Source: Martinezella lusitana
Lineage (GTDB): Bacteria; Pseudomonadota; Alphaproteobacteria; Rhizobiales; Rhizobiaceae
Direction: 5' to 3'
Length of the DNA stretch: 51,959 bases
NCBI RefSeq assembly: GCF_900094565.1
Contig: NZ_FMAF01000035.1
Coordinates: 1-51,959, forward strand
The translations under genes were made by a program, and so were the position numbers. The notes beneath the pieces were generated by a model. The model had not been told where the DNA came from, searched no databases, and saw only the letters and a program-made list of their open reading frames with translations. Below are positions 1 to 11,800 of the stretch, in pieces (position 1 is the stretch's first letter; the number at the start of each line of letters is the position of its first letter).

Positions 1-375
1 GCGCCGGGTCGGCATTCGATCTCTTACGATGAGAACCACCCAGATGATCGCGCCGATGGAAATACACCCTTCCTTCTGTTTGAGAACGAAGAGCCGCTCG
101 GGGTGGCGCGGCTGGATGAACGGGGCGAAACTGGCATAGTGAGACTTGTTGCTATCGTTCAGCACAAACAGCGAAAGGGATACGGTCTCAGGCTAAACAA
201 TTTCATTGAGGCAGAGGCCAAAAGACGCGGGGTCCGCATTCTCCGCGTTAATGCTGCCCCTGACGCGGTAGGCTTTTATCTGAAGGCTGGGTGGTCTGAG
301 AAGCTTTGGGACCCAACAGAATTAGTGGGTCTTGGCCAAGGAGCGATCCAGATGGAAAAGGTGATTTGCGAATAG
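1..375 (+). CDS. GNAT family N-acetyltransferase, C-terminal part
   Basis: The reading frame is open from the first base of the window, so the gene starts upstream and only about the last 124 residues are seen. The sequence has the acetyl-CoA binding motif A of GCN5-related acetyltransferases: a beta strand (VRLVAIVQHKQRKGYG) with the Q-x-x-G-x-G/A loop, then a helix (LRLNNFIEAEAKRRG). It closes with the usual strand 'LRVNAAPDAVGFYLKAGW', where family members carry N-x-x-A-x-x-F/Y-Y-x-x-x-G-F/W. The acceptor substrate cannot be told. A GTG at 103 is an internal codon and unlikely to be the true start, because the upstream frame also reads as protein (PFLLFENEEPLGVARLDE). The family call is firm; the substrate is unknown. 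Confidence 0.85.
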   Translation, partial: APGRHSISYDENHPDDRADGNTPFLLFENEEPLGVARLDERGETGIVRLVAIVQHKQRKGYGLRLNNFIEAEAKRRGVRILRVNAAPDAVGFYLKAGWSEKLWDPTELVGLGQGAIQMEKVICE

Positions 376-404
376 CAACATAGAGTCGTGACCGAGACGA
401 AGAC

Positions 405-597
405 AGTATCGTCATTTTCGACACGGGCTGTGTTCTGTGCTCGGCCTGGGTAGGGCTCATCCTCGAACACGAGCGCGACCAAGCTTTCCTCTTCGTCTCA
501 GCCTGGTCAGAAGCGGGTGCGACGCTGGCAAATGTCCACGGATTGAAGTCAGCCGAAACCTATCTGGTTACCGAGGGCGGGCGCGGGCTGACTCATT
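405..597 (+). pseudogene. DUF393 (DCC thiol-disulfide oxidoreductase-like) remnant
   Basis: Read in the frame beginning at 405, the DNA encodes 'IVIFDTGCVLCSAWVGLIL', matching the D-x-x-C-x-x-C start of the DUF393 family, then 'HERDQAFLFVSAWSEAGATL' and 'GLKSAETYLVTEGGRGLTHS', in the order expected for the family. There is no in-frame start: a TAG lies at 381-383, and the likely GTG start at 388 is in another frame, so a frameshift separates it from the body. Family resemblance ends near 594, where the usual S-D-A helix should begin, and a different gene fragment takes over in another frame. The protein would be about 130 residues when whole; about 63 are left. It is a dead gene fragment. Confidence 0.75.
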
Positions 598-741
598 CGG
601 ATCGTCGCCGACGGCCAGACGATCAACCTACCGCCTGGCATGGCTGTTACGGGCGAAATTAGGACGGGTAGACGGCGCATTCTGGAGCATGTTTTTTCGC
701 CTTTGGTCGAAGTGGCAGAGAACGCAATGCATGAGCGCTAG
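592..741 (+). pseudogene. HlyD-type membrane fusion protein, C-terminal remnant
   Basis: The frame opened by a TGA at 589-591 encodes 'LIRIVADGQTINLPPGMAVT', then 'GEIRTGRRRILEHVFSPLVE' and 'VAENAMHER', followed by TAG at 739-741. This is the signature end of type I secretion membrane fusion proteins (HlyD/PrtE): a beta strand, L-x-P-G-M-x-V-x-A/G-E-I-x-T-G-x-R-x-I, a membrane-proximal segment ending in S-P-L, and a final E-R. Only about 49 residues of a roughly 430-residue protein remain. It directly abuts the DUF393 fragment, so a deletion seems to have fused two unrelated genes out of frame. No ATPase or outer-membrane partner is nearby. Confidence 0.75.
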
Positions 742-947
742 AACAGAATTGCGCTCTTGAGCGGATACGAACCGCTAATAGCTGTAGTCCTCATACATCG
801 TCCCTCATCTCGCCGCAAAAGTCTGGATCAGCGCAGGTGAGGAATGGCTAGTCATTTAGCTCACGACGGACAAATTCAGCGAACTCTCTTCTGAGAATGG
901 ATGGAAACGGATGAATAAATGGTGCATAAGAGTGTTTCGCGAATTGG

Positions 948-2021
948 ATGGGAATGGATGAAAGAATGGGATTTCTCAACACAGCGACCGTCCGGATCAC
1001 GCCCGAAATCCTGTCGCTGATCGCCGAAATAGACGAATTCAAAGGTGCCTGGCGAGCGATCGGCCGGATCGCGCCTGAGCGGCTGTCCAGCCTCCGGCGC
1101 GTCGCCACGATCGAAAGCGTCGGTTCCTCAACACGTATCGAAGGAGCACGCCTCACCGACCGAGAGGTCGAAAAGCTGCTGGCAAACATTCGCTTGGGGT
1201 CGTTTACAACACGCGACGAGCAACAGGTTGCCGGCTATGCGGAGGTGATGGAGACCATTTTCAGTGCTCACGAAGCTATATCGTTCACCGAGAATCATAT
1301 CCGTCAGCTCCACCGCGACCTTCTTGCGCATTCGATAAAGGATGAGAGGCATCGCGGCGCCTACAAAACCCTTTCCAACAACGTGGAAGCGTTTAACGAA
1401 CAGGGCGAGAGCCTCGGTATCGTTTTCGAAACGGCATCGCCGTTCGATACGCCGCGTCGAATGGAAGAACTGATCGCTTGGTTGGATGAGCAAGGGCGTG
1501 AAAAACGGCTCCATCCACTTTTGGTCGTCGCGATCTTCGTTGTGGTTTTCCTAGAAATCCATCCGTTCCAGGATGGCAATGGCCGCCTATCACGCATTCT
1601 GACAACCTTGCTGCTCCTGCGGGCCGGTTACGCTTACGTCCCCTACAGCTCGCTCGAAAGCATCATCGAGCAAAGCAAGGAGAGCTATTACATCTCGCTT
1701 CGCCGCACACAGGGAACGATCCGCGGCGCCGAGCCAGACCGGAATCCCTGGATCGAGTTCTTTTTAAGAGCCCTGCATCGGCAGAAGACCCGGCTTGAGA
1801 AGAAAATGGAGCGCGAGCGTATTATTTTAGCCGACATGCCGGAATTATCCGTCGCATTGCTCGAGTTGGCGCGCGAGCACGGGCGGATCACGGTCGCGCA
1901 GGCTGCACGGATCACCAATGCAAGCCGTCACACAATTAAGGATCATCTCAAGGCACTCGTGGATCAAGGGCACCTCGCCCTGCACGGTGCCGGCCGCGGC
2001 GCTTGGTACGGTCTCTCCTGA
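948..2021 (+). CDS. Fic family protein (class II, self-inhibited AMP-transferase type)
   Basis: A 357-residue protein with the Fic catalytic motif H-P-F-Q-D-G-N-G-R-L-S-R at 205-216, a full match to H-P-F-x-D/E-G-N-G-R-x-x-R. These proteins move AMP (or another phosphate-containing group) from a nucleotide to a target hydroxyl. The inhibitory motif S/T-x-x-x-E-G/N lies N-terminal to the core at 61-66 (S-T-R-I-E-G), which defines class II, where the glutamate blocks ATP binding until relieved. The C-terminus (about 305-357) is a winged-helix domain (ITVAQAARITNASRHTIKDH), common in this subfamily and suggesting DNA binding or autoregulation. The target is unknown. ATGs at 948, 954 and 966 are possible starts. 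A broken second copy of the N-terminal half is at 46193-46582. Confidence 0.92.
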   Translation: MGMDERMGFLNTATVRITPEILSLIAEIDEFKGAWRAIGRIAPERLSSLRRVATIESVGSSTRIEGARLTDREVEKLLANIRLGSFTTRDEQQVAGYAEVMETIFSAHEAISFTENHIRQLHRDLLAHSIKDERHRGAYKTLSNNVEAFNEQGESLGIVFETASPFDTPRRMEELIAWLDEQGREKRLHPLLVVAIFVVVFLEIHPFQDGNGRLSRILTTLLLLRAGYAYVPYSSLESIIEQSKESYYISLRRTQGTIRGAEPDRNPWIEFFLRALHRQKTRLEKKMERERIILADMPELSVALLELAREHGRITVAQAARITNASRHTIKDHLKALVDQGHLALHGAGRGAWYGLS

Positions 2022-2259
2022 TGACGGAGGTGTTAAGCTCATCTGAATTGCGGCTCTTGAAGGCGGGTGAACCGAAGACCCACATTTTCCGCCCCCTGAG
2101 TCCTCAGTCAGGCAATTGAAAGTCAATACAATCTTGTCTGATACCCTCCCCATGCGTCGGCATCCGTGATGGCGTTTTAGAGATTATCGCCGGCAGCTGT
2201 AGCAGACTTCCCATGATTCTGAACTTCCAGATGCTTGCAGCCATCGGAGGGTGGGAGCG

Positions 2260-2793
2260 CTATTTGGTAAGGTCGGCGATGCGATTGAGCGCGCCGGCAA
2301 GGCCCTTTAGCGAGACGGCCAAGGCCAGCGGTTGGGCCGGGCTGGCAGCGGAAACGGTGACGTTGAGGGCCTTGCCGGTCCTGAGCTTTGCAATCGTGTC
2401 TGCTTCGAAGGTCAGCGGCACAAGGCAGCCTTCTGGCAGGCAGGTCGAGAACGGCAGAGTATTGCCGAGAACGGCGTCGTCGATCTTCAATTGAGCACCC
2501 TGGGGCAACGCCAGTCCCAGCGGCAGCACCAGCGTGCCCCGAAACTTGCCGTCGGAGGCCTTGCCGATCTCGACAGCCAGGACGGTCTGCTTCGTCTGAT
2601 TGCTGGTTTGGACCTGTCGGGCGAGGCAGGATGGAGCGTTGGCCTGCATCTGGCACACGACGCCCCAATCGTCGTAGGTCTCGACCAGCGAGCTGGCCCC
2701 CCCCGGCAGCGGAGCGGCGGTGGCGGTACCGCCGACGAGAGCGAGCATTGCCGCCAGTACTGAAGCCTTCGGCAAATAGCGGGATGAGGTCAT
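2260..2793 (-). CDS. Invasion-associated locus B (IalB) family periplasmic protein
   Basis: A 177-residue protein with an N-terminal signal peptide (hydrophobic stretch 11-22, A-x-A type cleavage near 26). The mature part begins with 'VETYDDWGVVCQM' and carries four cysteines in the IalB pattern (C-Q-M ... P-S-C-L-A ... S-T-C-L-P-E-G-C-L-V-P), plus the central 'GLALPQGAQLKIDD' segment. IalB was named in Bartonella for a role in erythrocyte invasion, but relatives are widespread in non-pathogenic Rhizobiales, where the function is not defined. It starts 93 bp after the giant adhesin gene on the same strand, which suggests it is co-transcribed with the two-partner secretion pair. A role in envelope handling of the adhesin is a guess. 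Family call strong, role weak. Confidence 0.85.
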   Translation of the reverse strand: MTSSRYLPKASVLAAMLALVGGTATAAPLPGGASSLVETYDDWGVVCQMQANAPSCLARQVQTSNQTKQTVLAVEIGKASDGKFRGTLVLPLGLALPQGAQLKIDDAVLGNTLPFSTCLPEGCLVPLTFEADTIAKLRTGKALNVTVSAASPAQPLALAVSLKGLAGALNRIADLTK

Positions 2794-2886
2794 TGGAATA
2801 GGTTCCTTTCATATGGTTGGGATCAGACCGTGCATGACGGTTCAGTCCGCCGGGACGGCCAGCGTCCGGCGGATTGTATATCGTGG

Positions 2887-5800
2887 CTACGGGGTCGCCT
2901 GGCCCGGAAGCGAGACGCAGCCGTTGCCATTGTCGAGGCAGACGAACGTGCCCTCGAAGCGTGGATCGGTGATCACGTCGTGGCTGCCATCCGCGGTTTC
3001 GGTGCCGTCGGAGACCGGCCGGATCGGCGCAAAGCGGCCGGCATCGAAGCTCGGCATCACGGAGCTTGCCTGTGTGCCTGGTTCGGGGTTGGCGGCCTTT
3101 TCCACGGTCAGCACGCCTGGAACGAAGTTCATGCGATAATTGGCGGACGCCAGCAGCGTGCCCTGGGTGATCGCATAGGCACCCGGCTCGCTGAGACCGG
3201 TCGCGGACGTGGCGAGCCCTCCCGAAAGCCTGTCGCCGTTGACCAGGCCCGCACCCCCGACTGTATAGGTCAGTGCCGGATTGGCGAGGCCATAGCGGCG
3301 GCTAAGTGAGTCGGCGGCGACCGCAATGGCACGCTGGTTCACCGTGAGGTCTGCGCCCATGTAGCTGATTGCGTAATTGGCGTTGGCCAGCGACCCTTGC
3401 GTGATCGCGTAGGCACCGACATCGGAATATTGCCCCGCCGTGGTCGAAAGCGAACCGGAAAGCGCGTCGTTGTTGACCAAGCCCAAGGCCGTGTAGGTCA
3501 GCGCCGGGTTTGCATCGCCATAGATCTTCAACTTCGCTTCCGCCGTCACCGTGAGCGCGCGTTGGTTCACGCTCAGGCTACCTCCGACATAAGTCAGGGC
3601 GTAATTGCTCGACGCCGAGAAGGAGCCGGTGATGGCGTAGCTACCGACGTTGGAATACCGCCCTGCCGTGGTCGAAAGTGATCCGGACAGCATGTCGCCA
3701 TTGACCAGGCCCGCTCCTCCGACCGTGTAGGTCAGCGCCGGGTTGGCATCGCCATAGGTCTTCGACAGCGTATCCGCCGTGACCGTGATCGCGCGTCGGT
3801 TCACGCTCAGATTGGCTCCAACATAGGTCAGCGCGTAGTTGCTTGACGCCGAGAAGGAGCCGGTGATGGCGTAGCTGCCGACATTTGCATATTGCCCCGC
3901 CGTGGTCGCGAGTGATCCGGACAGCGTGTCACCATTGACCAAACCGTTCGCGGTATAGGTCAACATCGGATTGGCATCGCCATAGATCTTCGACAGCGCG
4001 CCCGCCGTCACTGTCAGTGCCCGCGGGTTTACGGTGAGATTGGCACCCGTATAGCTAATGGCGTAGTTTGCATTGGCCAGAGTACCCTGGGCAATCGCAT
4101 AGGCGCCGACATCGGAATATTGCCCTGCTGACGTCGAAAGCGAGCCGGAGAGCATGTCGCCATTGACCAGGCCCGAGGTCGTGTAGGTCAGCGTCGGATT
4201 GGCATCACCATAGGCTCTCGACAGCGCATCCGCCGTAACGGTTAGCGCACGCGGAGTGATCGTCAGGTTGGCGGCATTATAAGTGATCGCGTAATTGGCA
4301 TTGCCGAGGCCACCGAGAGTGATCCCGTAACCGCCCACATTCGAATATTGCCCAGCCGAAGTCGATAGCGAACCGGAGAGCATGTCGCCATTGACCAGAC
4401 CCGCGGTTGTATAAGTCAGCGTCGGGTTTGCATCGCCATAGGTCTTCGACTTCGCATCCGCCGTTACCGTCATCACCCGCGGAGTGACCGTCAGATTAGC
4501 CGCATTATAGGTGATCGCGTAGTTGGCATTGCCAAGGCTGCCAAGAGTGATGCCATAGCTGCCAACATTCGAATACTGCCCAGCCGCGGTCGAAAGCGAT
4601 CCGGAGAGCATGTCGCCGTTGACCAGGCCCGAGGTTGTATAAGTCAGCGCCGGGTTTGCATCGCCATAGATCTTCGACTTGGCATCCGCCGTCACCGTTA
4701 TCGCACGCGGAGTGACCGTCAGATTGGCCGCATTATAGGTGATCGCGTAATTGGCGTTGCCGAGGCTGCCGAGAGTGATCCCGTAGCCGCCCACGCCGGA
4801 ATATTGTCCTGCTGACGTCACAAGCGATCCGGAGAGCGTGTCGTTGTTGACCAAGCCCGAGGTTGTATAGGTCAGCGCCGGGTTGGTATCGCCATAGATC
4901 TTCGACTTGGCATCCGCCGTCACCGTTATCGCACGCGGAGTGACCGTCAGGTTGGCACCGGTAAAGCTGATGTCGTAGTTCGAGTTAGCAAGCGTGCCGA
5001 GCGTGATGCCATAGTTGCCGATCCCCGACGCCGTCGTCGCGGAGGTGGCCAGCGCCCCTGAGAGCGTATCGCCATTGACGAGGCCGCTCCCGCCGACGGT
5101 ATAGGTGAGGCGCGGATTGGCATCGCCATAGGTACGGTGTACGCCGTCGGCCGTGACCGTGATAGCGCGCTTGGCGATGTCGGCAAGTGTCGTGGCCGTG
5201 TTGTAAGCAAGCGTATAGTTGCCGGCATCCGCGCCGGCGAGCGACAGGCCGGAGATGGTGACCGTCTTGCCCGTGCCGGCATTCTTGTCGGAAAAGGCGC
5301 CGCTGAAGCCATTGCCCAGTGAAAGCGCGTCCCCCGACACCATGCCGTTGAAGACAGCGCCCGCCGTGTTCAGCGTCGCGTCCGTCGTACCGTCATAGAT
5401 CTTGCCGTTGGCGGTGATCCCGCCGATCGATGAGATCATAGCCCTGGCGATATCGACCGCGTCCGTACCGCCCGCCAGCGTGTAGTTCGAGGCAAGGCCG
5501 CCATTCGTGCCATCGCCCAGAGCCAGCGACGCAAGCGTCACGCCTTTGCCCGAACCGGCATTCTTGTCGGCCATGGTGCCGGTGCCGGACAGCGTCAGCG
5601 TTTCGCCGCCGACCAGGTTCGACAGCGTGAAGATCGAGGCATCGAGATCCGTCGAACCGTTATAGGTGCGGCTGCCCGAGAGGTTGACGACACGCTGGCC
5701 GATATCGGCGAGCGTCGTGGCCGTACTCGTATCCAGCCTGTAGTTCTGCGCGTCGGCTCCGCCAAGCGTCAGTCCGGAGATGCCGACCGTCTTGCCGGTA

Positions 5801-8800
5801 CCGGCATTGGCATTGGAAAAGGCGCCGAGCGCGGTGCCGACCGTCAGGCTATCGCCTGCGATCATGCCATTGAAGACGGCGCCCGCAGTGTTCAGCGCCA
5901 CATTGGTCGTGCCGTCATAGGTCTTGTTGCCGGCGGTGATGCCGGTGATCGCAGAGATGATGGCAGGGGTTATGGTGCCGTAGCTGGTCGTGTTGGTGAT
6001 GCCAAGTTGGTAATTGTTGGCGTCGGCGCCGGTTATATAAAGTCCATCGATGGCGACCGTCTTGGACATGCCGGCATTCTTGTCGGAGAAGTTGGCGCTG
6101 GTGTAGCCAACATGCATGTCATCGCCGCTGATCGGTATCGTGTAGATATTGACGGTGGCTGCGGTCGTCCCGTCATAGGTCTTGGTGTTGACGCTGGTGC
6201 CGCCGAAAGCCACATAGGCCTTGGCGATATCCGCAGTCGTCGTTGCGATGTCGGAGGTGAGCGTGTAGTTGCTCGCATCAGTACCGCCGAGCGTCAAACT
6301 GGTGATACCGACCGTCTTGCCGGTGCCGGCATTCTTGTCGGAGAAGGCGCCGGTGGAGGTCGCAACCGTCAGCGTGTCACCCGCAATCATGCCGGTGAAA
6401 CCCGCACCCGACGTGTTCAGCACGGCAGTCGTGTTGCCATTATAGGTCTTGTTGTTCGCCGTAATGCCGGTGATCGAGGAGATCGTCGCCCTGGCGATGT
6501 CGGCCGTCGTCGTCGCAGTATCCAAAGCGAGCGTATAGTTGCCTGCGTCGGCGCCGCCAAGCGTCAAGCCGGAGATGTTGACCACCTTAGTGCCGGCATT
6601 CTTGTCGGAGAAGGCGCCGGTCGAGGTCGCAACCGTCAGCACGTCTCCACCCACCATGCCGGAGAAGCCCGCACCAGAGGTGTTCAGGACGACACTCGTG
6701 TTGCCGTCATAGGTCTTACCCGCGGCGGTGATGCCGTTGATCGAAGAGATCGTCGCCTTGGTGATATCGGCTGTCGTCGTCGCCGTATCCAGGGCAAGCG
6801 TATAGTTGCCGGCATCCGTACCATCGAGCATGAGGCCGGAGATCGTCACCGTCTTGCCGGTGCCGGCATTCCTGCCGGAGAAGGCGCCGGTGACGCCATT
6901 GCCGAGGCTCAAGCTATCGCCCGCCGCCATGCCATTGAAGACCACACTCGAAGTGTTGAGCGTCGCGTTCGCATTGCCGTCATAGGTCTTGTTGTCGGCG
7001 GTGATGCCGGTAATCGAGGCAATGCTAGCCTTGGTGATATCGACCGTACCCGTGCCCAGAACATAGTTCGAGGCCAGGCCGGTATCATCACCGAACAGCA
7101 GGGTCCCAAGCGACAGTGCCTTGCCGGTGCCGACATTCTTGTCGGCCATGGAGCCCGCACCTGTTAGCGTCAGGGTCTCGCCGTTGGCGAGATTGCCGAG
7201 CGTCAGATTGCCAGCCGCGACATCGGTGCTGCCGTCATAGGTGCGACCGCCCGTCAGGCTCAGCACGCGCTGCGAAATCGTCAGTGCGCCGCTATAATCG
7301 ACATAGGCCGTGCGGGGACCGATCTCCGTCACCGAGACGATGTCGGGGTCCGAATAATTATAGGTTCCGGCGTTCGTCGTAGACGCGATGGCGTTGCCCC
7401 AGGTGAGTGAAACATTGCCTGTGCCGACTCCCGTCAGCGTCGCGCCGGTGATCGTGGCATTCGAGTCGCCATAGGTACGGGTACCGTTGCCGATCGCGAC
7501 ATAGTCATCATAAAACCCTGTGCTGAGCGAGCGCAGCATCATGTAGCCATCATTCGCGCCGCTCGTCGATTTGCCCCAGATGCCGGCAAAATCCCAGCCG
7601 ACATTGATGAAGCTGAAGGGATTCTGCATCTGTGCGGTGGTAAGGCCGGTCATGCCGGCGGAGGAGCCGGTATTGATGCCCGAGGCTTGTCCGGTCGTGG
7701 CCGTGTCCCAGAACGAAGCCGTGACAGTCGCGTTATTCTCGCCGATCAGCCCGCCGCCGCTGCTGACCGCACCAATGGCGTAGCTGTTGCTGATCGTAGC
7801 ACTGCCGTAGTTCCCGCCTACGAGCCCACCCACCTTGTCAGAGCCACTGACAGCGCCGCTGGCATAGGTGTTGGTGATCGTGCCGAGGTTGGAGCCCGCC
7901 AGTCCACCCACAGCATAGCTACTGCTGCTGACCGAGCCGGTCGCATAGGCGCCGCTGATCACGCCCATAGCGGCGTTGAGGCCCACCAGCCCACCCGCAC
8001 CGGTAGCGCTGCCGCTGACGACACCGTTGGCATAGGCGTTTGTGATCGTGCCGTAGTTGTAGGCTACCAGCCCACCCATAAAGCCGGTAACACCGCTGAC
8101 GGCTCCGGCGGCATGGGAGCTGCTGATCGTGCCGTAGTTTATGCCGACCAGCCCGCCAACGTCAAAATTGCCGGAGACCGTAGCGGTGCTGTAGGAATTG
8201 CTGATCGTGCCGTAGTTCCAGCCGGCCAGCGCGCCGACGTCGGTGCGGACACCAGCGACCGATCCGCCAACGAGCCCAAGATTGCTGATCGAGCCTGCCG
8301 AGACTGAGAACAAACCAACTTGGTCGTAGCCGGTCACAGTGAGGGCGTTGATGGTGTGGTTGTTGCCGTCGAAGCTGCCTCTGAACATCGTGTTGGTGTT
8401 TCCGAGCGGCACCCAGCCGCCTGTCGACCAGATGCCGGAGGCGTTGGCGCCCGACGTCTCGCTGGCGTCGATATCGTTGGCGAGCGTGTAGTTGCCGTTA
8501 AGGTTCGCAGCGATCAGCGCCAGTTGATGGAGATTCCAGATGCTGGCTACGCCGTTCGAATCCGTGGTCGCGGCCTCCGAGCGCAGGATGGGGCGCATGT
8601 CCCCGGCCTGATACCAGACGCCCCCGAAATCCCAGCCGGAATAGCTCGACGCGCTACGCGCCTGCCCGGTGGTGAGGCCGATCGCCGAAAACGTGCCTGA
8701 AAAGGACTGGCCGTAACCACTGGATCGGCCGGTTGTGGAGACATCCCAGAAGCTGTTGGTGATGGTGCTGTAGAAATTTCGGCCCACCAGGCCCCCAACA

Positions 8801-11800
8801 GCGACACTCCCGTTAACCGCGCCGGAAGCGTAGGCGTTGTCTATGGAGCTTCCGGAATCATTGTAGCCCACCAGTCCGCCAACATATGTATTGCCGGTTA
8901 CGGAACCGGTGGCATAGGCAAATTTGATTGTGCGATCATTGAAGCCGGCCAGGCCGCCAGCGTCCGAGCCCGAACCGAAGATTGCGCCCGTAGCGTAACT
9001 ATTGCTGATCGATCCATGATTGTAGCCGACCAATCCACCGACTTCATAGCCACCGGAGACCGCGGCGGTGGCGTAGCTATTGCTGATCGAACCGGAATTG
9101 TAGCCAACCAAACCGCCAACATCCTGGCTGCCGTTCACCGTACCAGTTGTGTAAGCGTTGCTGATGGTGCCGGTATTGTATCCAACCAAACCGCCTGTAT
9201 AAGAGTAGCCATTGATGGCTTCGCCGACCAGCCCGATGTTTTGGATGGTTCCCGCCGCGTTACCGAACAGCCCGAGAAAACTAGCCGCTCGATTGACCAC
9301 CAGGCCGGTAATAGTGTGGCCCGCACCGTCGAAGACGCCGGTAAAGGCGGCGCCGTAGGTGCCGACGGGCACCCAGCCGCCGGTCGACCAGATGTCGGCA
9401 GCATTGGTGCCAACCGCGGCGCCCGCGTCGATATCGACCGCGAGTTTGTAGTTACCCGCCAGGTTCGCGCCCATCAGCGCAAGCTGGTGCAGGTTGGAGA
9501 TGGTGACGACGCCGTTTGCGTCGGCTGCCGCCGCTTCCGAACGCAGGATCGGGCGCAGGTCTCCGGACTGGTACCAGTAGGCGTTGAAATCCCAGCCCGA
9601 ATAGTTCGATGCGTTGCGCGCCTGCGCCGAATTCAAGCCGCTGATGCCGGAGGTGGAACCATTACCAACACCTGACGACTGCAGGGTCGTGCTCATATCG
9701 AAGTAAGACGCCACGACCGTGCCGATGTTCCCACCGACAAGGCCACCTAAATTGCCCATCCCTGAGACCGCGCCGGATGCATAAACCTGGTTCATCGTAC
9801 CGAAGTTCATGCCGAGCAGGCCGCCAACATTCGAGGCTCCCGAGACCGAGGCAGTCGAGTAGGATAGGTTGATCGCACCTGTATTATAACCAACGAGGCC
9901 GCCGGTATGAGTCACCCCTGAAACGCTGCCGCTGATATAGGACTGGACGATCCCGCCGGCGTTTGAGCCCGCGAGCCCGCCGGTCATCGATCGGCCCGAA
10001 ACACTGGCGTTGACCAGGCCAAGACCAGAGACCCCACCGCCCTGGCCGATAATGCCGAACAGGCCAACGGTGTTGGTGTTCGGCCTGTTTATGGTCAGCC
10101 CGGTGATCGTATGGCTCGCGCCGTCGAGACGCCCTGTGAAAGTGATGTTATCATCGCCGATGGGCTTTAGCCCCGCACCATTGTTCCAGATGGCCGTGCC
10201 TGAGGCGTCGATATCACCTGCAAGCTTCCAGTTGGCCGAGAGATAGTCGCTGGATGAGCCGATGCCCTGCAGGCCATAGACATCCCTGACCGTGTAGGGT
10301 GTGGCGCTGGTGCCATCGCCGCCGGTGACGCGCAGGAACGAGGCGCCGTCGGTGATGCGGAAGTCCTTGGCCGAGAAGGCGGGCAGCGTTCCGCTGTTCT
10401 GCACCCAGTTGCCCGCTGCCAGCACGAAGGCGCCGACATTGACGTCCGCCGGAGCAGAAATCGTACCGCCGGAAGAGACAATGAGGCCGCCATTCGCCGT
10501 GATCGCGCTGTTGATGTTGATGTCCGATGCCGCCGCGAGCGTCAGCGTGGTGAGCGCGCTCCAGTTGATCGGCGCTGCGACGGTGATCGTGCCGGCCTGC
10601 GGATTGGTGGCATCCGACGACGATCCGGTCGTGACCGTGACGTTGGCGGTCGCGAGCGCGTTGGTCAGCGTGTTGACATTGATGACGCTGTCGTTGCCGG
10701 TGGCGTTAAAGCCGCCATCCGTGTTGCTGCCTGTCCCCGTCGAGATCGTTACATTGTAGGGATCGAGAAGCAGATTGCCGACGGAACCATGCGCCGCCGT
10801 CAGATCGGTAAGACCGGTATAGGAAAGCTTCGCCTTGCCCGATACCTCGGCCTCGCCGCCATTGCCCGAGATTGCGCCACCCTTGGCCTTGATCGTGCCG
10901 GCAAAGTTCGTCAGGTCGTCCGACCACAGCACGACATCGCCGCCGGTGCCCGTGGTGACTGCATCGGCATTGATGACAGTATGGGCGTCGACATCAAGCG
11001 TCTCGGCATGCTGCAGCGGGCCCTTCCCCTGACGGTTACCGCCGATATTGACCGTACCGCCGCCGGTCTTGCCGGACGCGTTGACCTCGGCGGAGGCAAG
11101 CTTGATCGACCGGCCCGTCACGGTGACTTTGCCGCCCTTACCGGCGGCATTGCCGGCATCGAGCGTGCCCGAAACCGCCACTTCGCCGTCGCCGCCGGTG
11201 AGCGTGATATCGCCGCTCTTGCCGGAAACGCCGTTGGCCTCGATCGTGCCCGACATGTTGACCGCCTGCCGCGCCATGTCCTTGGCCGCGGCGGCGGTGA
11301 GCTGCACCGTGCCGCCCCTGGCTGCGATCTTGCCACTGTTGTCGACCAACGCCCCACTGCCGCCAGCCTTGGTCGGTACCGCCACCTGGAGGAAGCCGTC
11401 GCCGGACAGATCCAGCGTCGCCTGTTCGCCGGATCCGAGGGCCGCCTTGCCCATCGGCACAGTGATGACGCCGGAATTGGCGACCGTGCCGCCGATGAGC
11501 GCCATGTAGCCGCCGCGATTGATGGTGATGGCACCGGCATTCGTCACCGGGGCAGAGGCGCCATTACCAGTAAAGCTCCTCTTGCCGCCCATGAAGTCGT
11601 CATCGGAGATGCCGAGCGTCGAGGCGACGAAGGCGCCTGCCTTGACCGTGCCTGAACTGGTGATCGCAATGCCGTTCGGATTGATCAGATAGACCTGGCC
11701 ATTAGCATTGATCTGGCCTGATATGGTCGAGCTTGTCTCACCGGTCACGCGATTGAGGATGGCGGCATTGGCATCGGGCTGGACGAAGGTGACGCGATTG

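Noticed and set aside
2887..3100. CDI toxin or autoproteolytic end of the adhesin
   Set aside because: The tail of about 70 residues has no V-E-N-N-like boundary, no toxin motif, and no small immunity gene follows; IalB is the next gene.
6007..7167. Plus-strand open frame of 386 codons within tpsA
   Set aside because: Mirror of the repetitive adhesin sequence: repeats in the DNA give long antisense frames rich in Gly, Arg and Asp. No ribosome binding site or domain.
10789..11655. Plus-strand open frame of 288 codons within tpsA
   Set aside because: Antisense shadow of the TPS/FHA region with the same low-complexity composition.
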